DNA of 64,000 nt from assembly GCA_034008185.1 (NCBI GenBank), contig CM067081.1:69926054-69990053 (forward strand), in the 5' to 3' direction. Positions 1 to 14,079 of the stretch are shown here, in pieces. Origin of the DNA: Gorsachius magnificus (lineage: Eukaryota; Chordata; Aves; Pelecaniformes; Ardeidae). How positions within the stretch are numbered: position 1 is the stretch's first letter; every line of letters begins with the position of its first letter. The translations under genes were made by a program, and so were the position numbers. The notes beneath the pieces are model-generated. The model was not told where the DNA came from, did not search any database, and saw nothing but the letters and a program-made list of their open reading frames with translations.

Positions 1-1034
1 TTGGGGATGCTTTGTAGAAAATGTACTTCCGTGGTGGGCACGGCTACTGTGTCGCAGGATTCCTTCTAGTGGAAATATTGCCACTTCTGCTCAAATGGCA
101 GGAGTCTGGGTCTGACGGTTCAAAATCAGTTTTTAGCAAAAGCCAAGGTAAGGTGAAAATGAGCTGAGGTTATTTACATGCTCAAGCCCCTGTATCTCCA
201 TCCCTCTGTCAAAAGTTTATTAAGCCAGAGGTGTGGAAAATGCAAGAAAACCTTGTTTAATCTACTTATCCCAAGATTAACTCCAAAGGGCTTCTCTTTC
301 TATCTCTGCATGTAGTTGACAGACTGTAGATGCTTACCTAATCCAAGCAAACTACCCTGATGTTTCACTAAGTCCTCTGCGGATCCTTAGTCTTGTGTGG
401 CAGGAATGTCCTTTTTGAGCCCAGCTGGGCAGTGTTCAACTCTGGGAACTTCTACAAATCATGAACTTAATCGGGTTCAATGCCCATATACTCATGTAAC
501 TTGCTAATCATGCTCTATGCAATCACAGAACTGGGGACTGTGGCCTGCAGTGCATTACCTGCTTTTGAGACTAGGTAATGAGGGTAAGCATGTAATTTGG
601 GCTGATAAAAGCTTTGGAGTGCTGTCTTTCAGGGACAGCCTGACATTAAGAAAATTGGTGCTTCTGTGTGGGGCTTGATGTTTCTGAAATGAAAAATCAC
701 TGAATGCAAAATGAGGAAACCAGGCTGAGCCTGCCACATGCATGGGTCAGGGGACAGCCTGAGGGGCACACCTGTAGGATATGAAAATTCTGGAGCACAA
801 GCCTAAGGCTAAGCTTCAGTCCAAGTTTGCTGGTTGCTTGCATTGCCAGTCTACAGGCAGTGAGATTTGGGGTGTCCTTTGGTAATCAGAGATGGGATTT
901 GTAGGCAGCGTGAGTTCAGGTTACTGGTATGGATAGCATGAAAACCAGTTGCTTGAGGAACAGGTATCCAGTGGCAGTGATGGAGATATATGGATCTCCA
1001 GCTCACTGCCTCATAGAGGCAGATGAGAAGGTGG
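1..1034. other. Non-coding sequence, nothing recognised
   Basis: Unique-looking A+T-leaning sequence. The only longer open frame on the reverse strand (555-743) has no recognisable domain and no codon signature. I see no repeat, promoter or RNA gene here. Confidence 0.5.
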
Positions 1035-1200
1035 CAAGGATGGCAGTACTGGGTCAGACCAAAGGTCCATTCAGCCTGATGGCTTCACTCTAGCAGTGGC
1101 CAATAATAGGTTCTTACAGAAGAACAGAAAGACAGGACAAATATAGAGAGATACTTCCGCGATAAAGTCTCCTGACCTGCAAGGAGCTGAAGGCAGTATC
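1035..1200 (+). repeat. Ancient interspersed repeat, 'ggtcagaccaaaggtcca' family (old CR1/L3-like type)
   Basis: The segment opens with 'ggatggcagtactgggtcag', continues 'accaaaggtccattcagcc', and then carries 'agcagtggccaata'. This matches an old repeat that I recognise as common in turtles and crocodilians and rarer in birds, usually treated as a decayed LINE 3' piece. A second, more diverged copy lies at 58046-58205 in the same orientation. The right boundary is vague because the match fades after about 1130. The family name is from memory and unverified; the similarity of the two copies is visible directly. Confidence 0.6.
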
Positions 1201-1589
1201 TTAGGCTTAGACACACAAGAAACTTATGCAGGAGAAGAGGGCAGGACTTTGTGGAAGATGTAGCAGGATCTGCTGCCATGCAACAGAACAAGTTAACTTG
1301 CAGCAGAGAGGGTGAGACTCCATGAATCAGAAGACAAAGCACGTAGAGGTAGGGGAGTTAAAACTTCTCAGGATGCCATAATCTAAATCCACTTCTGAAG
1401 AGATACCTACATTTTTTAGAGTTTTCCCTAAACAGAAAGGAGAGAGTAGATTTATTTTTTCATTCTGAACTAAAGTTTTTCTTCTTAGAAGCTATTTTTT
1501 GTTCTCTTTCCCCAATGCCTTTCTTCCTTAGGCTGTAAGTATTTTGGCTGAAGTTCTGGGCCACCTATGCCAAAAGGGACATATGGTGG
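1201..1589. other. Non-coding sequence between repeats
   Basis: No coding, RNA or repeat signal seen. The stretch ends in a C-rich run just before the candidate LTR. Confidence 0.4.
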
Positions 1590-2320
1590 TGTGCTCCCCC
1601 CCTCCCCTCTGACTCCCCCTCCCTCGACCTCTTTCAGGTGATAACCACCTGTGGCAGTGGTGATAGATGTCTCTCGTCATGAAGGATGCACCCACTGGAT
1701 GTGGGGGGAGACAGATAACAATACAATAGCCAATGTGCCCACCTAAGCACGGTGGTCAGTATGCAAATATGGCCATGAACCAATTATCTTACCCCCATAA
1801 ATAGTGAGCAGCCCAAGAGCCCTTTGAGCTCTCCTGCACAGCAGTGGGCTGCAACCTGGGATCTTCCCTTGAGCAGGGACACCTCTCAAGGTTACTCCTT
1901 GAGGCTGAGAGATTTCTTGCCACAACAGATTCTCAGTAAGTGGCTAACAGCATGCTAAACTTTGAAACCTTAGCTAAGTGACATAAAGGATTGATTGTGC
2001 ATATATAATCCTTTAGACATAAACCGTTGACCAAGTCTGGGACCTAGGATTGGATCCAGCCGCACCTAGACTCCTCTCTAAGGAAGGAGCTTAGAAAGCA
2101 AGGGGACCTTTTCTGAACCTCATGACTCAAGGGGGGGGGTCTCCCTGACAGTTTTGTCTGACCCTGTCCTCTGTGCAGTAAATAACCAAGTGTCCCTTGC
2201 CATCAAATCTTAAAAACTATTGTCACATTTACCACTGAACTTTGTTAACTCACTGTTTTACACCAACAAACTACATTTTTTTGCCTCCCTCTCACTCCAT
2301 CTGTGACAGGACAGCAATTA
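1590..2320 (+). mobile_element. Probable solo LTR of an endogenous retrovirus, old
   Basis: About 730 bases are organised like a retroviral LTR. A C-rich start is followed by an octamer ATGCAAAT at 1761-1768, a CCAAT-like site near 1779, and a TATA-like ATAAATAG at 1797-1804. About 380 bases further on there is a weak poly(A)-signal-like 'agtaaataa' at 2178-2186, then a T-rich tail ending near 'tctgtgaca'. No gag, pol or env is visible on either side, so it would be a solo LTR. I could not find a matching target-site duplication, so both ends are estimates. An alternative is another promoter-bearing repeat or a chance motif arrangement. Confidence 0.4.
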
Positions 2321-5300
2321 CCAGTGCTCATCCAGGGACTGAGTGTTTGGGTGGCAGAGTCTGAGGATGCTAGACAGAGCATCTGCATGCTGGCAATTTT
2401 CCTCAGAGCCTAACCGGGGGAACTTTCTGGATTCTCTTTCAACCCAGTGAAGTTTAGGGACACCCAGGGCCAGTGTTCAACAAAAAAACTTGAGATTTTG
2501 GCTAGGGAGAGCACTGGAGAAGGGTGGCTTGGCAGAAAGCTTTGTGTTTCAGAAGGTGATCAGCATGTGTTCAAAAAAAAAAAAAAAACAAAATGCATGT
2601 TAAAAATGCAGAGAATTCAGCAGTATTTTAACTCTGTTCCAGTTAAGTAATTTCTAGATATTTTATGGCATGTGTGTGCTTTTTGACATAGAAATTGTTT
2701 TGCATTGATCTTTTCCATCACTATTGAAAGGCTTGAGGCTGATATATCCAGAAGTCATGCTTTCTTAAATGCAAACACATAAATTTTATTTTAAAAAGCT
2801 AATAATAAGAACAACTATTTCATTGCACCTACTTTTCTTCAAAAGTGGAGCAAGCACGCTCCATTTCGTAGCCTGCATATGCTAGCTACCTAAGGGTTGT
2901 CAATTATGTTACGCTATAAAAGGCACAGCACTTAGGGGGCTGTCAATCAAGTCTGTTGTGAGAGAGATTTCAAGAATCATTATTCCAACAGTATTTGTCA
3001 AATATAAAAATAAAACAAATTTACATGACAACACCAAATACAGAGGGATCATATTTCATTTTATAGTGAAAGTGGTTTGGACTGAGCACAGAATCAGTAA
3101 AGGTAAATCAAAAATAGCCGGAGATCTTTGCTTGTAAAGCAGTGGCCCCTGTTTTGTTCCTTCCCACAGCTTTCCTTCTCCATGAAAGAAGGTGTTATCC
3201 AAATCTTCACCACACTTTGGATCACAGCCCTGCATCTGCTTTGTCTTTTCTTCACAGTCCAAGGGATGTTGGTTGGTTGGGGGTTTTTTTCCACATCTTA
3301 CGGGTATCACTGAGCACTGCAAGGCATTTTGGGGAGCATTCTTTTCTGCAGTATTATGTTCCAGCTCTGCTGTAATTTATATGCTTGAGTAGTCCCCATT
3401 GAAATTACAAACAGTTCTCAAAAAGAAAGAGAACTTGTACGGATGTAATTTGGAGGCATCTGAAGATAGTTTTATTCCACATGGATGCCAGAGTCAGCCC
3501 AAAGAGATCCAAATGCAGTGTCTGGGCCTATTTTTAGTTGGCAAGTGCTTTTAGACTATGTAATGTGTCTTTGTCATTTGTCTACCATACGCTTTGCCTC
3601 CATATGTTTATTGCTGTTGCTATTGCTGATTCAGTATTTCAATAATAGAATCATTTGGAGCTGTTCTTTAGACTAGGGTTTGCATCAGACTTTTTTGTCT
3701 CTGTATAATTAAACTAATGTCATTACTGATCCTAGCAGCAACTTTGAGTCAGAGGCGACATTAGATCCAGAAGCTGTGCCTATACTGCTAAATAAAAGAG
3801 GCCTAAGGACTGGCCCAGAGACGAAGTGAACTTGATTGAGTCACATCAGCACTGATTAGAGCCACCTTCCCTGTACAGCGGAGCTGCTTGGAACAGCCCA
3901 AAATAGAACTGGAAATACAAATAATCTCCCCCATCCACAGACACAGAGCAGTAGTAGTTTTATCTCTTCATCACACAGAAGGAAATTTATTGCTATTCCC
4001 ATTACTGAACTGCTCAGATTTATAAACTTTTCATTATTGATTTTTCTAAGTACTGAAGACATACATATATTCAGAATAAACAGAAGAAAAGAGTAGTTTT
4101 TCAAATTGTATATGCTTCCCAAGATTCATTTATAGATAGTGAGTAGACACTGTAAGTCCTGTGTACCTCACCAGATAACCAGAAAATACATCTCAGAGTG
4201 TGCCCTCCTGGGCCAGCGCAAGGAATTTGCCAATGTACAGTTTATGGGTGCTGTTGGAGGTTGTGAGTTCCATCTGTATCTTTGTCAGACTGCAAGCTCC
4301 TTTTGGTTTTAAGGCTGGAATGAACCTTCCCATGGCCTCACATCTTTCCTGCTGGATTAAAATTCATGCAGGGCGCATGACTGCCAATGACCAAGCACCA
4401 TCCCATAGAGTGCTGTGGTCCCAGACACTAAGTCACTCCCACCAAGGAGACCAGCTTGTTGAGGGCGTAGTCACCTCGGCCACAAACTAGTCTGGCAGGA
4501 GACTGCATTCACCTACTGCAAGCTGGATGGGAGCTGAAAAGTTACAGATAAAAGTGGTCCTCTCAGTGGCTTTGGAGCTCAGGAAATGGCAGATCCACCA
4601 CCTAACACTTTTCAGTGCTTCTTGGAGATGCTCTACGGAGGACAAAGTGGTTATTTAGAATTAAATTTCTTCTCCCCTCAAGATGAAAATGATAACCAAA
4701 ATACCAGCCAATTCAGAGCTGAAAATTTATTTTAACAGGCTTTGGACCAGTCTCTGAAGTAACGAAGCACAAGAAAGTATGACTTAAAGATTTCAGGTTT
4801 TAAAACAGCTGTAGCAGCAGAGGCTTCTGAGTCATCAGGGCTTCCACTGAAAGTCTAAAGAAATACATACGATGCATCTTTCACAGAAATAACAAGGAAA
4901 GAGAATGACAAATTGGATCTGGATTAAGAAAAAAACCCCCACCAGATACTGCTGTTACTTTTTGACCATTATATTCAAATAATAAAGAGAATAATCTGCA
5001 GTTTTCTGCTGTAGAACTCTTTACTGAAACAAGCCATTCATGTGCCTCTATTGAATCTATTTAAGATACTTTGGGAGCATTTGCTTTCCTTTATGCTAAG
5101 ACAACTAAGAGAATAAGCAATGGGTTTGTACCTGCTATAATGTTTTAGGTTCTTTATGTTAGAATGTCAAGGCTGTAAAGTGTCCAGCAAAACCAAGTAT
5201 CTAACATAATATAGATGTCTTCCCCATATGTTCTGAGAGAAGAACCAATTGTTCTTTTTGGGCTTCTCTCTTATTGCAGCAACGAGGCGCTACCTACGGT

Positions 5301-8300
5301 CTACCCTGCAGGTGCCAGTACCTGAAGAGCCACTCAGCGCAACACCTGGAAAAGATCCCTTCCTGTTTTTCTGCTGTACAAGAAGAGCTTAGTCCCCAAT
5401 AACCCTGTGGGGGTACGTTTGGTGGGAGAGGTAAGCATGAGAAGCTTCTTTAGCATTCCAGTATCTGTGCAAGAGCTAACCTGAATGCAGGACCAGTACT
5501 CTGCTCTCCAAGAACTAGGCTGGCACCTGGGTAATAGTTTTCCTCCAGGCGTTTTATGCTAGCTTTGAGAACCTGTCAGTCATTGACCACTTTGGGCCAA
5601 GTTCCAACTATAGAAAATAATTGTGAGGAGAAGAGTAGGAAGCATTATTGAATGCTTTCTCTTCTCCACCATCTGACCTGCAGGTAGAAGGGCAGTCTCT
5701 GTTTTGACATCTCTTGCTCTGCCATCTTCATCAAAGAAAGTACTTAAGAGGGCAAATGATGCAGTCTGGAGCCAACTCATGAAATAGTGCGCATAATTAA
5801 GATTATTATAAGTATCAATAGAAACTGCCTGAATCATCACCTCCTTACATGTGAGAATCCAATACTGCATGTCAGCGAAATCTGAACATCTGTAGCAAGC
5901 AACTGTTTTTCTCAGATTATGGTAGTTCTGTTTCAAAATGGGAGGGGAAACAGAGTTTGTGGGTTTTGAGGGGAAAGAGAGAAGGAATCTCCAACTTTTG
6001 GGAGCATAGTCACAAACTGACTGATTTACTTACTTACTGATGACAAAAGTCATGTGTCATTTGTTATGTGCTGCTACAATCCAGCTGAACATGGTTGGCT
6101 AGTGGCAAATTATCCTAAACCTTGTGGAGGTAAGTAGGCTCCAGCTTATTTTAAAGGATGCCAGACATTTTGTCTCTTTGGCCAAGGCTTCCCAGTCATT
6201 TATACAGTTACTTGGAAAGGTCAATCTGTACTTAGATATACGATATGATTAAAACGGATCACATTATTTCAGTTTACTTAAATAAAAGCAAAGCAAAATG
6301 AAAAAGCTTGCAAAATATCTCTTGGGAGGGGACTTTGCTGTCCCCTGGGATGTGATTGCTAGTTTTTTCACTCTTCTGGATACATTAAAAAAAGAGAATT
6401 GAACAGGAGTTTCATTAAGAGCTTCTGTTGGAATGTAGAGATACTGAGCAAATATGGAAAGAAATGCACATTTTTTAATGCAAGGAACCTTCAGAAAAAA
6501 GTCTTTTTTTAGAGTGGAGTTGCCAGGGAAAATGTGATACTCTTCAAAATAAAAAACTACAGTTTCAAACACTAAAAATAAAAGGGGAGAGGAGTCAACC
6601 ACATGTAACTGTTTTATGGGTTCAATAGGATAGACATTTTTTCTCTTTGTTTCTCTTCTATAGTTCTGTGTGACTCTCCTATCAGCACTTTTTCCTCTAC
6701 ATTCCAATAAAACTAGCACTGAACCAGAACTTGAAGGCAAGTCTAACTTACTTGTCCACAACAGATGACAATTTGGTATTTTGCTCTTTCACATACTTCA
6801 AGGACAGCTCCATACCTTACTGATCCTGCCTGTACAGGCTTGACCTTACTGATCTGATTTGCCTGAGTCTAATGAAGGATGACACTGATCTTGTGGCTGC
6901 TGGATCAGATCCCATCTAGATGGCTTTTATATGCTTATTTTCCTTGGGTTTTCATTCTGTTAAAATAGGAGGACAAAAGATGACCATGTATTTAGTAGTT
7001 CTGGGACCAGCAGAGCAGGACTTCAATCCCACTACAGGCAAATGTCATTGTGTGTGTGAGGACTAAACAGTGGAATAATTAAGAAGGGTTGCTTTGGTTT
7101 TTAAAAGCGCTTTCCTGACAAAATGTCAGTGTTGTTGCTTGTCAGGGGAAAAATGCTGCTTTTTGATCATTTGTCATAAAAGATCTGATTCTGAAAATGC
7201 TCAAACAAATGAGTAACTTTACTCCTGTGAATAATATTTGAAGCATTCTTTCATGATCAGGCATTTGGTTATTGTTCCTGTATTAGAAGTTCTGTCTTTT
7301 GACATCTGAGTAAGTAAAAGGTTGAGAGATACAGCTGGCAAAGATATTCCTTACATGCCTGGATCTATCCTTTTCCCACCACTTTTCTTGATAGGGCTAT
7401 TATTCCTGTCTTGATATGGACATTTTCCCTCCTATCTTATCAGGCATTCCTTCATCTTGACCTGATAATGATATCTCTTACTCAAGCTGATAGAGTGTTT
7501 TAAGAAATACAGATGTGTACTTTACTTCTAAATAAGAAACCTTTCTGGTGAGGAGTTTGTCCCAGTGCCATTTCATCCAATGGACAATGCGCTGAAGAAC
7601 ATGAAATTAAATGAGGAATTATTTGGTGAAGTACACTCAGGATAGTGCTCAGGTCAATTTTTCAACACCTTATGGGAACCTGCAAATAATTGGCCTCCTA
7701 ATGAGGACCAGGCTTGGGGAAACAAAATTGATTTTGCCTTTTTCTGTTTTAAATTTTCTGTAAATGATATATAGCTTAATTGTTACTTTAAATTGTTTCT
7801 TTACGTTTATTGAAAGAGGTTTTTACACTCTGCCAGCATATGATAGTCAAGCGCCTTCTAATTATTTTGAGAATGCTCACAAGCACACATTGGTCTTCAG
7901 ATTTTTTTCTCAGATTAATGCAAATATTTGATGTACAAAATCAGAATTGTTTGAAATTTGTAAGAGCAAGTTTTCATCTTCTCATCTTCATGCTGGAAAT
8001 CAGATGATAAATATTTTGCTCTTCACTCCAGTAGTAGAACAAATCTGGCAAAATCAACCAACATATCTGAGTGAGTCTTCTCTTTTCAAATACTAGAGGA
8101 CCCTCATGGATTCTCAAACCTTCTTTGCAGTATTCGGTAAATCTTTCTATTAAGCTTTAATTCTAGGTGGTGGTAACGTATGGGGTTTAGCTGTTAGAAT
8201 ACATAGCACAGCTTGTCACTATCAGTAATTGCAATGCAGTTACTGGTAGGGAATATGGTATTTAGAAAAATGTAAAATTTAGGAATCTTCTGAAGTCAAG

Positions 8301-10534
8301 TTTAAGGTCAATGAAACAAATTAACAGAAATGTAGACTGGAAGATTATAACAAAATTGAAAGTAAATAGCACTGGGAAAAACAGATGCTGTCAGTGAAGG
8401 AAGGGAGTAATTGGATATATTTGCAAAAATGGGGGGTTCTGTTCTGTTGAAATTCTTTGTAGAATTGTGCCAAGGCCAAGGTTCTGCTGTCATATTCATT
8501 TAAAAAACTTCCTACCTGGTGCACAAAGCTGTTGCCATTAATGGTACACTATTAAATGCCATTCACTCCAAGATGGGATTTCAAAACCGAGTCCTAAGCA
8601 TTTCTGGGATCAATTAATAGAATTTTTTCAGGCCAGGGACTTTCAGCTTGCAACAGAAGATGATATTTCTGCCACGCCGAGGCACGGACCATCCTCAGCC
8701 TTACCCCTGCAACTGATGCCTGCCTGGCCAGCAGAGAGTCATCAGGTGCCTTGTCAGGGTGGTGAGCACACTAATACTTAAATGTTAAGTCCTGGCTACC
8801 TTTTGCAGCTGCTGGCCAGTGAATAGTTGATTTACGCTTTGAAGTTTTGTATATGCAACTTGCAGCCTCTTTGAACCCTGCTAAAGATATCTGAACAAGA
8901 TGACCTAGAAAAGAAGCCGTAAAAGGGAGTGGGCAGGGAAGTATCTTCTTTCTACTTAAAAATATGTACATATATAGTTTTAGTTTATGCTAACACAAAT
9001 AAGATCATATCCATAAATCAAAGACAAGAATAAAAAGAGTAATTAATATTCTCTCTTTTGTACCTATTCTGTGCTTGTTTTATAATTTGTAGCAGATGGA
9101 AGCCAAATGTTTTCTAAGAATCAAAACTAATTTTATAGGAAGATGGTTCATCTTCTCTAAATAACTTCTCCTTAGATTGCCAGTTATACTTATGATTTTA
9201 ATCTATAAAAACATTACTGTTGGAATATGATAATATTTCGGGTAGCTCCAAGTGAATTCACATTCTTGAACCTTCCTCCATATTCCATGTCTGAAGATTC
9301 TTCCTTTGAATACCATTATCTCATTGTTCTACTTGTCTTTGGAAAAATCTAGAAACCTTGTGCCACAGCAATATTCTCACTCTCTTCTAACAAGCTGTTA
9401 TGGCCCTATTTATGGTAGATTTGCTTAATTTAGATCAAAATCTGGTTTTTAAATTTCTTTTATTACAATGGCACGTATAGTACATTATGAGTAATTCTGA
9501 CACAAACCAATAAGGGTAGCTTTTTTCTTAGTTAAGATTTAAAGAATTTCTAAGTCATTTATAGAATTGAAAAGAAGATACAGAATGAAGTAGAACAGCG
9601 AAGAATGTTGAAAAATAGGCTTTCTCTTAAGTGACAATCTAGGAGTAAAAATAAACAGATGATGGTGGGACAGAAGTGTATGGCAGAAAGGAAGCTACAG
9701 CGTGTGTCCAAAACACCTAAATAAATAAAAGTGAGAATAAAAGCTCTTGTTCATAAATGCATAGAAACAATTTCTTAACCAGAGCTTCAAAGTATCTAAT
9801 ATCAAAAGTACAAAATACAGGTTAATTATATTTAAATAAAAAATGCAATCCAATGTTTCAAGTGGCAAGATTGTCTTTACATTGCCAACAATAATCTATC
9901 CTGATCTCTCCTCAAGTAAATATCTAGAAAAACTTCTGAAGAAAACCTAGGAGAATAAGTATATCCAGAGAGTAACTTTCATAACTCATTTGCCAAGAAG
10001 GCTACCACTTAAAAGCTGCAGAGAAACCATTCTTTCTTGGAAAGCATCTAATACATTATCATTGCTGGGAGCAGTCCTGGTATGTCAGTGGCATTGATAG
10101 CTCCTACCTCTTAAAAATAAATGAGAAGAAAGTCAGACAAGTTGAATGAATGTATCTATAGACAGAAAGCTTTTGTTTGAGAAGTTTTTATACATGTCAG
10201 CCCTGAAAAAAGAGTTCACAAACTAACACGTTATGACGATTTCAGGAATTTCATTGGGAATTTTTCTAAAAATTGAGTATACAGTTTTTGATTGGTTACC
10301 ATAATAGAGCAAGTGTTTTTGAAGCAAACAAATGCTTTCTCTTACTTTGGTAACAGAACAATGGCTACTATTTGGATAATTCCATGTCAGAAGTACAAAA
10401 ATTGTGCAAAGCTAGGAAGTAGGTAATGCTACTGTTAAGTTGTGCAGGAAGGCACATCATGTGTACTTTGCACTTCACATTTTATGATGCCAAAAGTTAA
10501 ATGCATAATATAAAATTTGCAGAAGCTGAACTAT
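2321..10534. other. Long A+T-rich non-coding stretch
   Basis: About 8.2 kb without a recognisable gene, RNA or young repeat. A 16-base poly(A) run lies at 2573-2588. The longest open frame is a reverse-strand 165-codon frame (6264-6761), which reads as random translation with no domain, signal peptide or coding bias. Splice-site-like sequences occur at background level. It could be intron or intergenic DNA. Confidence 0.5.
2573..2588 (+). repeat. Poly(A) run, 16 A
   Basis: Sixteen A then 'caaaatgc'. No retrotransposon body is recognised upstream, so it is taken as a simple homopolymer. Confidence 0.95.
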
Positions 10535-10561
10535 ATGATAATTATGATAATTATGATAATT
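10535..10561. repeat. Perfect 9-base tandem repeat, (ATGATAATT)x3
   Basis: Three exact copies of ATGATAATT in a row. This is a very short minisatellite, probably polymorphic; no function is indicated. Confidence 0.9.
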
Positions 10562-13500
10562 GGGGATATTTCTCTCCAGGGAGTGAGCTCTAATAGTTAA
10601 GGAGTGACTTGATGTTAAAATAAAAAACTCCCTGTGCATTGGTTAATTAAATAAAAGGAATCCAGGAGGTTTATTGCATACTGGTAAGGCACATGATTTA
10701 TACTTTCTATGGGCCACAGTATATATATTTATTAGCAACCATATCTGTGTTTACTGGAAGTTAAGACTGCAGCAGGACATACCCTCTCATCTGAAAATTA
10801 CAACTATGGAAATGAACACCTAAGTGGGAAGAGGTGTAATCCTTTTCATTGTCATATTGCCTGTAACAGCAGCAATCCCATGCTCTGTGGTGCTTCCATT
10901 TCCATTTCTGGTAGCCACCAAAAGCAACACTTACCTCACTTTCACTCAGGCTAACAGCAGCACATGTGGACGAGGTATTGCTCTCCAGAAGCATGTCAGA
11001 GAGTGCCCTGGAGTTCTGAGGGCAACTGAGGTGGTCTGGCTCATCGTCCACTCTCTCAGTGTCTCCAGACGTTTGGGGAACTACATCTCATGTCTGGTCC
11101 TGAAATTCTCTAGAGGCCAAGTATTTCTTCAGTTGGCAGGCACTTAGGCAACGTTTGGTGATAGGCAAAGCATCCCGGGGCCCTGTTCTGGCACTGAGGC
11201 CAACTGCCACAAAGTGGTTTGTGACTATATTAATATAGCTCTTACCCTTCAGCAAGGGGCAGCCATGTCCAAACCACCTGCTAGAAGTGGTGCCAGGGCT
11301 GTACTAATTCTTGAACGATGCTTGGCAAAGTCCTGTTTGGCACAGACCAAAGCTATGCCAGGAACTATCCTAACAGTGTAATTTGATGGACTTCCCCTGC
11401 ACAGGAACTTTCCCTGACTCTGTTTAATTTATTCATATATATCTGTAGGGACTGGCTCAATAACAGCGTCCTAAGAATCACTTGCATCACTAAAGCCAGT
11501 AGCAGCTTCCAGAATGGCGTAGCAGGTCTCAGGTGAACCCTTCTGTCAGGACTGCATGCAGTGTTGCAAGGTACCATGGCATAACCTAACATTGCTTCAG
11601 CCCCATGATGCAGCAGAGGCTGTAGAAGTCCATGAGAGGATGAGTACTGGCAGAACCAAACCCACCAAATGCTGTCCTGTGGTCTGCATGGCAGAGAGCT
11701 GAGCTTCCTTCTCTAGTTCCCTCAGGCACTCTCCTTTCTTCTCCATCCTGGTCCAGACCTTCCTTGCGTTCTTCCTGCATCTCTGCTGTCCTTTGCTGAA
11801 GTAAATGTAGGCCAAGGAGTGTGACCTTCTATGCCCTGGCTTCAGGCATATTTAGGAGAAAACCTCTACTGACTTTAAGATTCCCTTTCATGATGGCACT
11901 GGGGTCCCTTTGCACAGGTAATGCCTCTGCTAGGCATGTTCTCCTCATGCTGCAGGCTGGGCAGTCTGGGCTTGGAAGGGCATGTCTGTCCCACTTGAGG
12001 TGCAGAGGTGGTTAATGTTCCACGAGGTGTACACATGCTTCCAGAGCTCATCCTGTTCAGATGAGATCTGAATTTTTCTCAGGATATGGCTACTGCACAC
12101 TTTGGCTCGTGGGCTTAATCCTTTTGTCAGTATATTTAAGTAGAATACTGCAGATTTAGAATGAGATGAATTAAGCTGTTTCTCATCAGGAACCAATGGT
12201 GTTTTGATCAGTGCTGGGCTGGGTTAGGCAGCAGGTCAGAGTGGTTTCCTAGTCACCTTGGGACTGAGGCCATTGCTAGAGTTTTAGCTTCTAGATGTGT
12301 TAGGTGATGTTTAGAGTTTAAAAGGGCTTTTTTAGAGCCTTGTTGTCAGGCCTGGTAGAACAACTAGCTACTGAAATCTGTAAGGACGGATTCAAACAAA
12401 AAAAAAAGCCTGGGTAAACCAACTGGTAAAGGGAATGCTTTCCAAACTCGGGGAGATTCCTCTGAAATTCACCCCCTGCCAGACTCCTCCTATTTAAAGA
12501 AGAGACTTCTAGCACAAGTCCTTCTGCTCATTTCAGTTGATGCAGCATGACACGAGGCAAGTGGTATAAAGGCTGAGGCAGTTGATCCAATGTTCATAGA
12601 CTGTCACACTGAAAAAGAAGACCCAAGTGGTTTTATTCTGAAATCATGTTCTTAACTGAGTCATCAGAGTTATTTTCGTTATATTAGGTTAGAGGAATAT
12701 GATGATGGCATAGTGATAAAGCCTGTTTCTCCTAGGGAGCCTACCCATGATATTTGTTTGTTGTCTTTCTAAGTACATTCTATTAATGGCATATATTTTT
12801 ACTATGCAGATGATGCAATGTTAGAAGCCACTTTCCACACAGTTTATTCTGAGATTGTATGCCATAACATTGCTTATACTGATATGAATATTACTTGAGC
12901 TTACAGTGGCAGAGAAATAGCTATCTCAACAGGATAGTAAAACAGCTGATTACTTCCTGAAGCACCTCTTTAAATCAGGAATCCTCCCAATAAAATGCCT
13001 TTTAAAAATCCTTTTAATATTAAAGCATACAACAGTTAATCACCTTCAAAAACTGTAGGTACAGCAGTAAAAGGAGGAAAATGTCTTTCCTCTTTCTACT
13101 GGTACTTCATCCTCGTTTGAGTTTAAAGTGCAGCTTTGGTTTAGTATTTTTAAATGCCTTCATTTAATAATGAATTCAAAGAGGGTTTTTTTACAGAATT
13201 GAGAAAAAACCAAGGATGCAGAAAGCCTCCTCTCAGTCTAGACTGCAATTTTTTGTGTACAGAGGCAAAATATTTGATGTCATTCCTGAATAATGTTGAA
13301 CAATGTTTTATCCATCAGAGTTATCCAAATACAAGCAAAGGGCAACTCCATATTTCAGTGACCTGGCTGGTCCTTCTGTTGGACAGCCAGCTCCACTTAG
13401 CTACAGTTGGTCATATGATATAAAAGTATAAGACATCACAGAAAGAGGTGCTGTAAGCTCTGGAATCTTGTTTGTGCAGTCTGTGCTCATATTTGCTTCT

Positions 13501-13878
13501 GCACTTGATTTTATCCTCATCAGAAAAGTTCCAAAAGTTTACATCAATTAATTTTATTTGATCTGTGTAAACTAGAAAAAATCTCTGAGGCTGACACTTT
13601 GAATCCAGTTCAAACTTGTTTAGATTCACTTCTCTTAATTAGCGACCTAAGTGAAAACAAAGCAAGGGTAAAATCACTTCCTGTGCACCACTGATGGATG
13701 TGCCTTCAGTGAAGAGTTAGCATGAATTATCTGTGCTTGAATTACTCTGTTTGTATTAGCTCTGTTTGCATGAAAGCAACCACACTGTGAAATAACACTT
13801 CAGTTTGTTTTGTCCACGCTATGTAATACTAAGAGTTGTGGATGGGTATCCTATGGATTTCTTTACTGGAGTAAGCTG
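10562..13878. other. Non-coding sequence, nothing recognised
   Basis: Unique-looking sequence with only short overlapping frames on both strands (for example 10761-11051 reverse against 10824-11147 forward). That overlap argues against any of them being a real exon. No RNA gene or repeat recognised. Confidence 0.45.
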
Positions 13879-13919
13879 CAAAACAAAACAAAACAAAACA
13901 AAACAAAACAAAACAAAAC
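13879..13919 (+). repeat. (CAAAA)n pentanucleotide microsatellite, about 8 units
   Basis: Eight near-perfect copies of CAAAA at 13879-13919, followed by cccc. The lack of stop codons in this repeat creates the spurious open frames over it on both strands. Confidence 0.95.
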
Positions 13920-14079
13920 CCCAGTTAATTGTTTGTAAGAAAAGGCTGACCTCTTTAGATGAGCAGAAGGCACTGAAGGACTGCATATCCTTGAAGTTTT
14001 CCCATGGAGCAAACATATGTCCCTGCTGCAGGGAGATCAATTGTTCGGCTGCAGCCATTAGGGGGCCAGCCAGTTAGCG

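Noticed and set aside
6264..6761. 165-codon reverse frame
   Set aside because: No domain, no signal peptide, no coding bias, and no plausible exon borders; its length is within chance for a window of this size.
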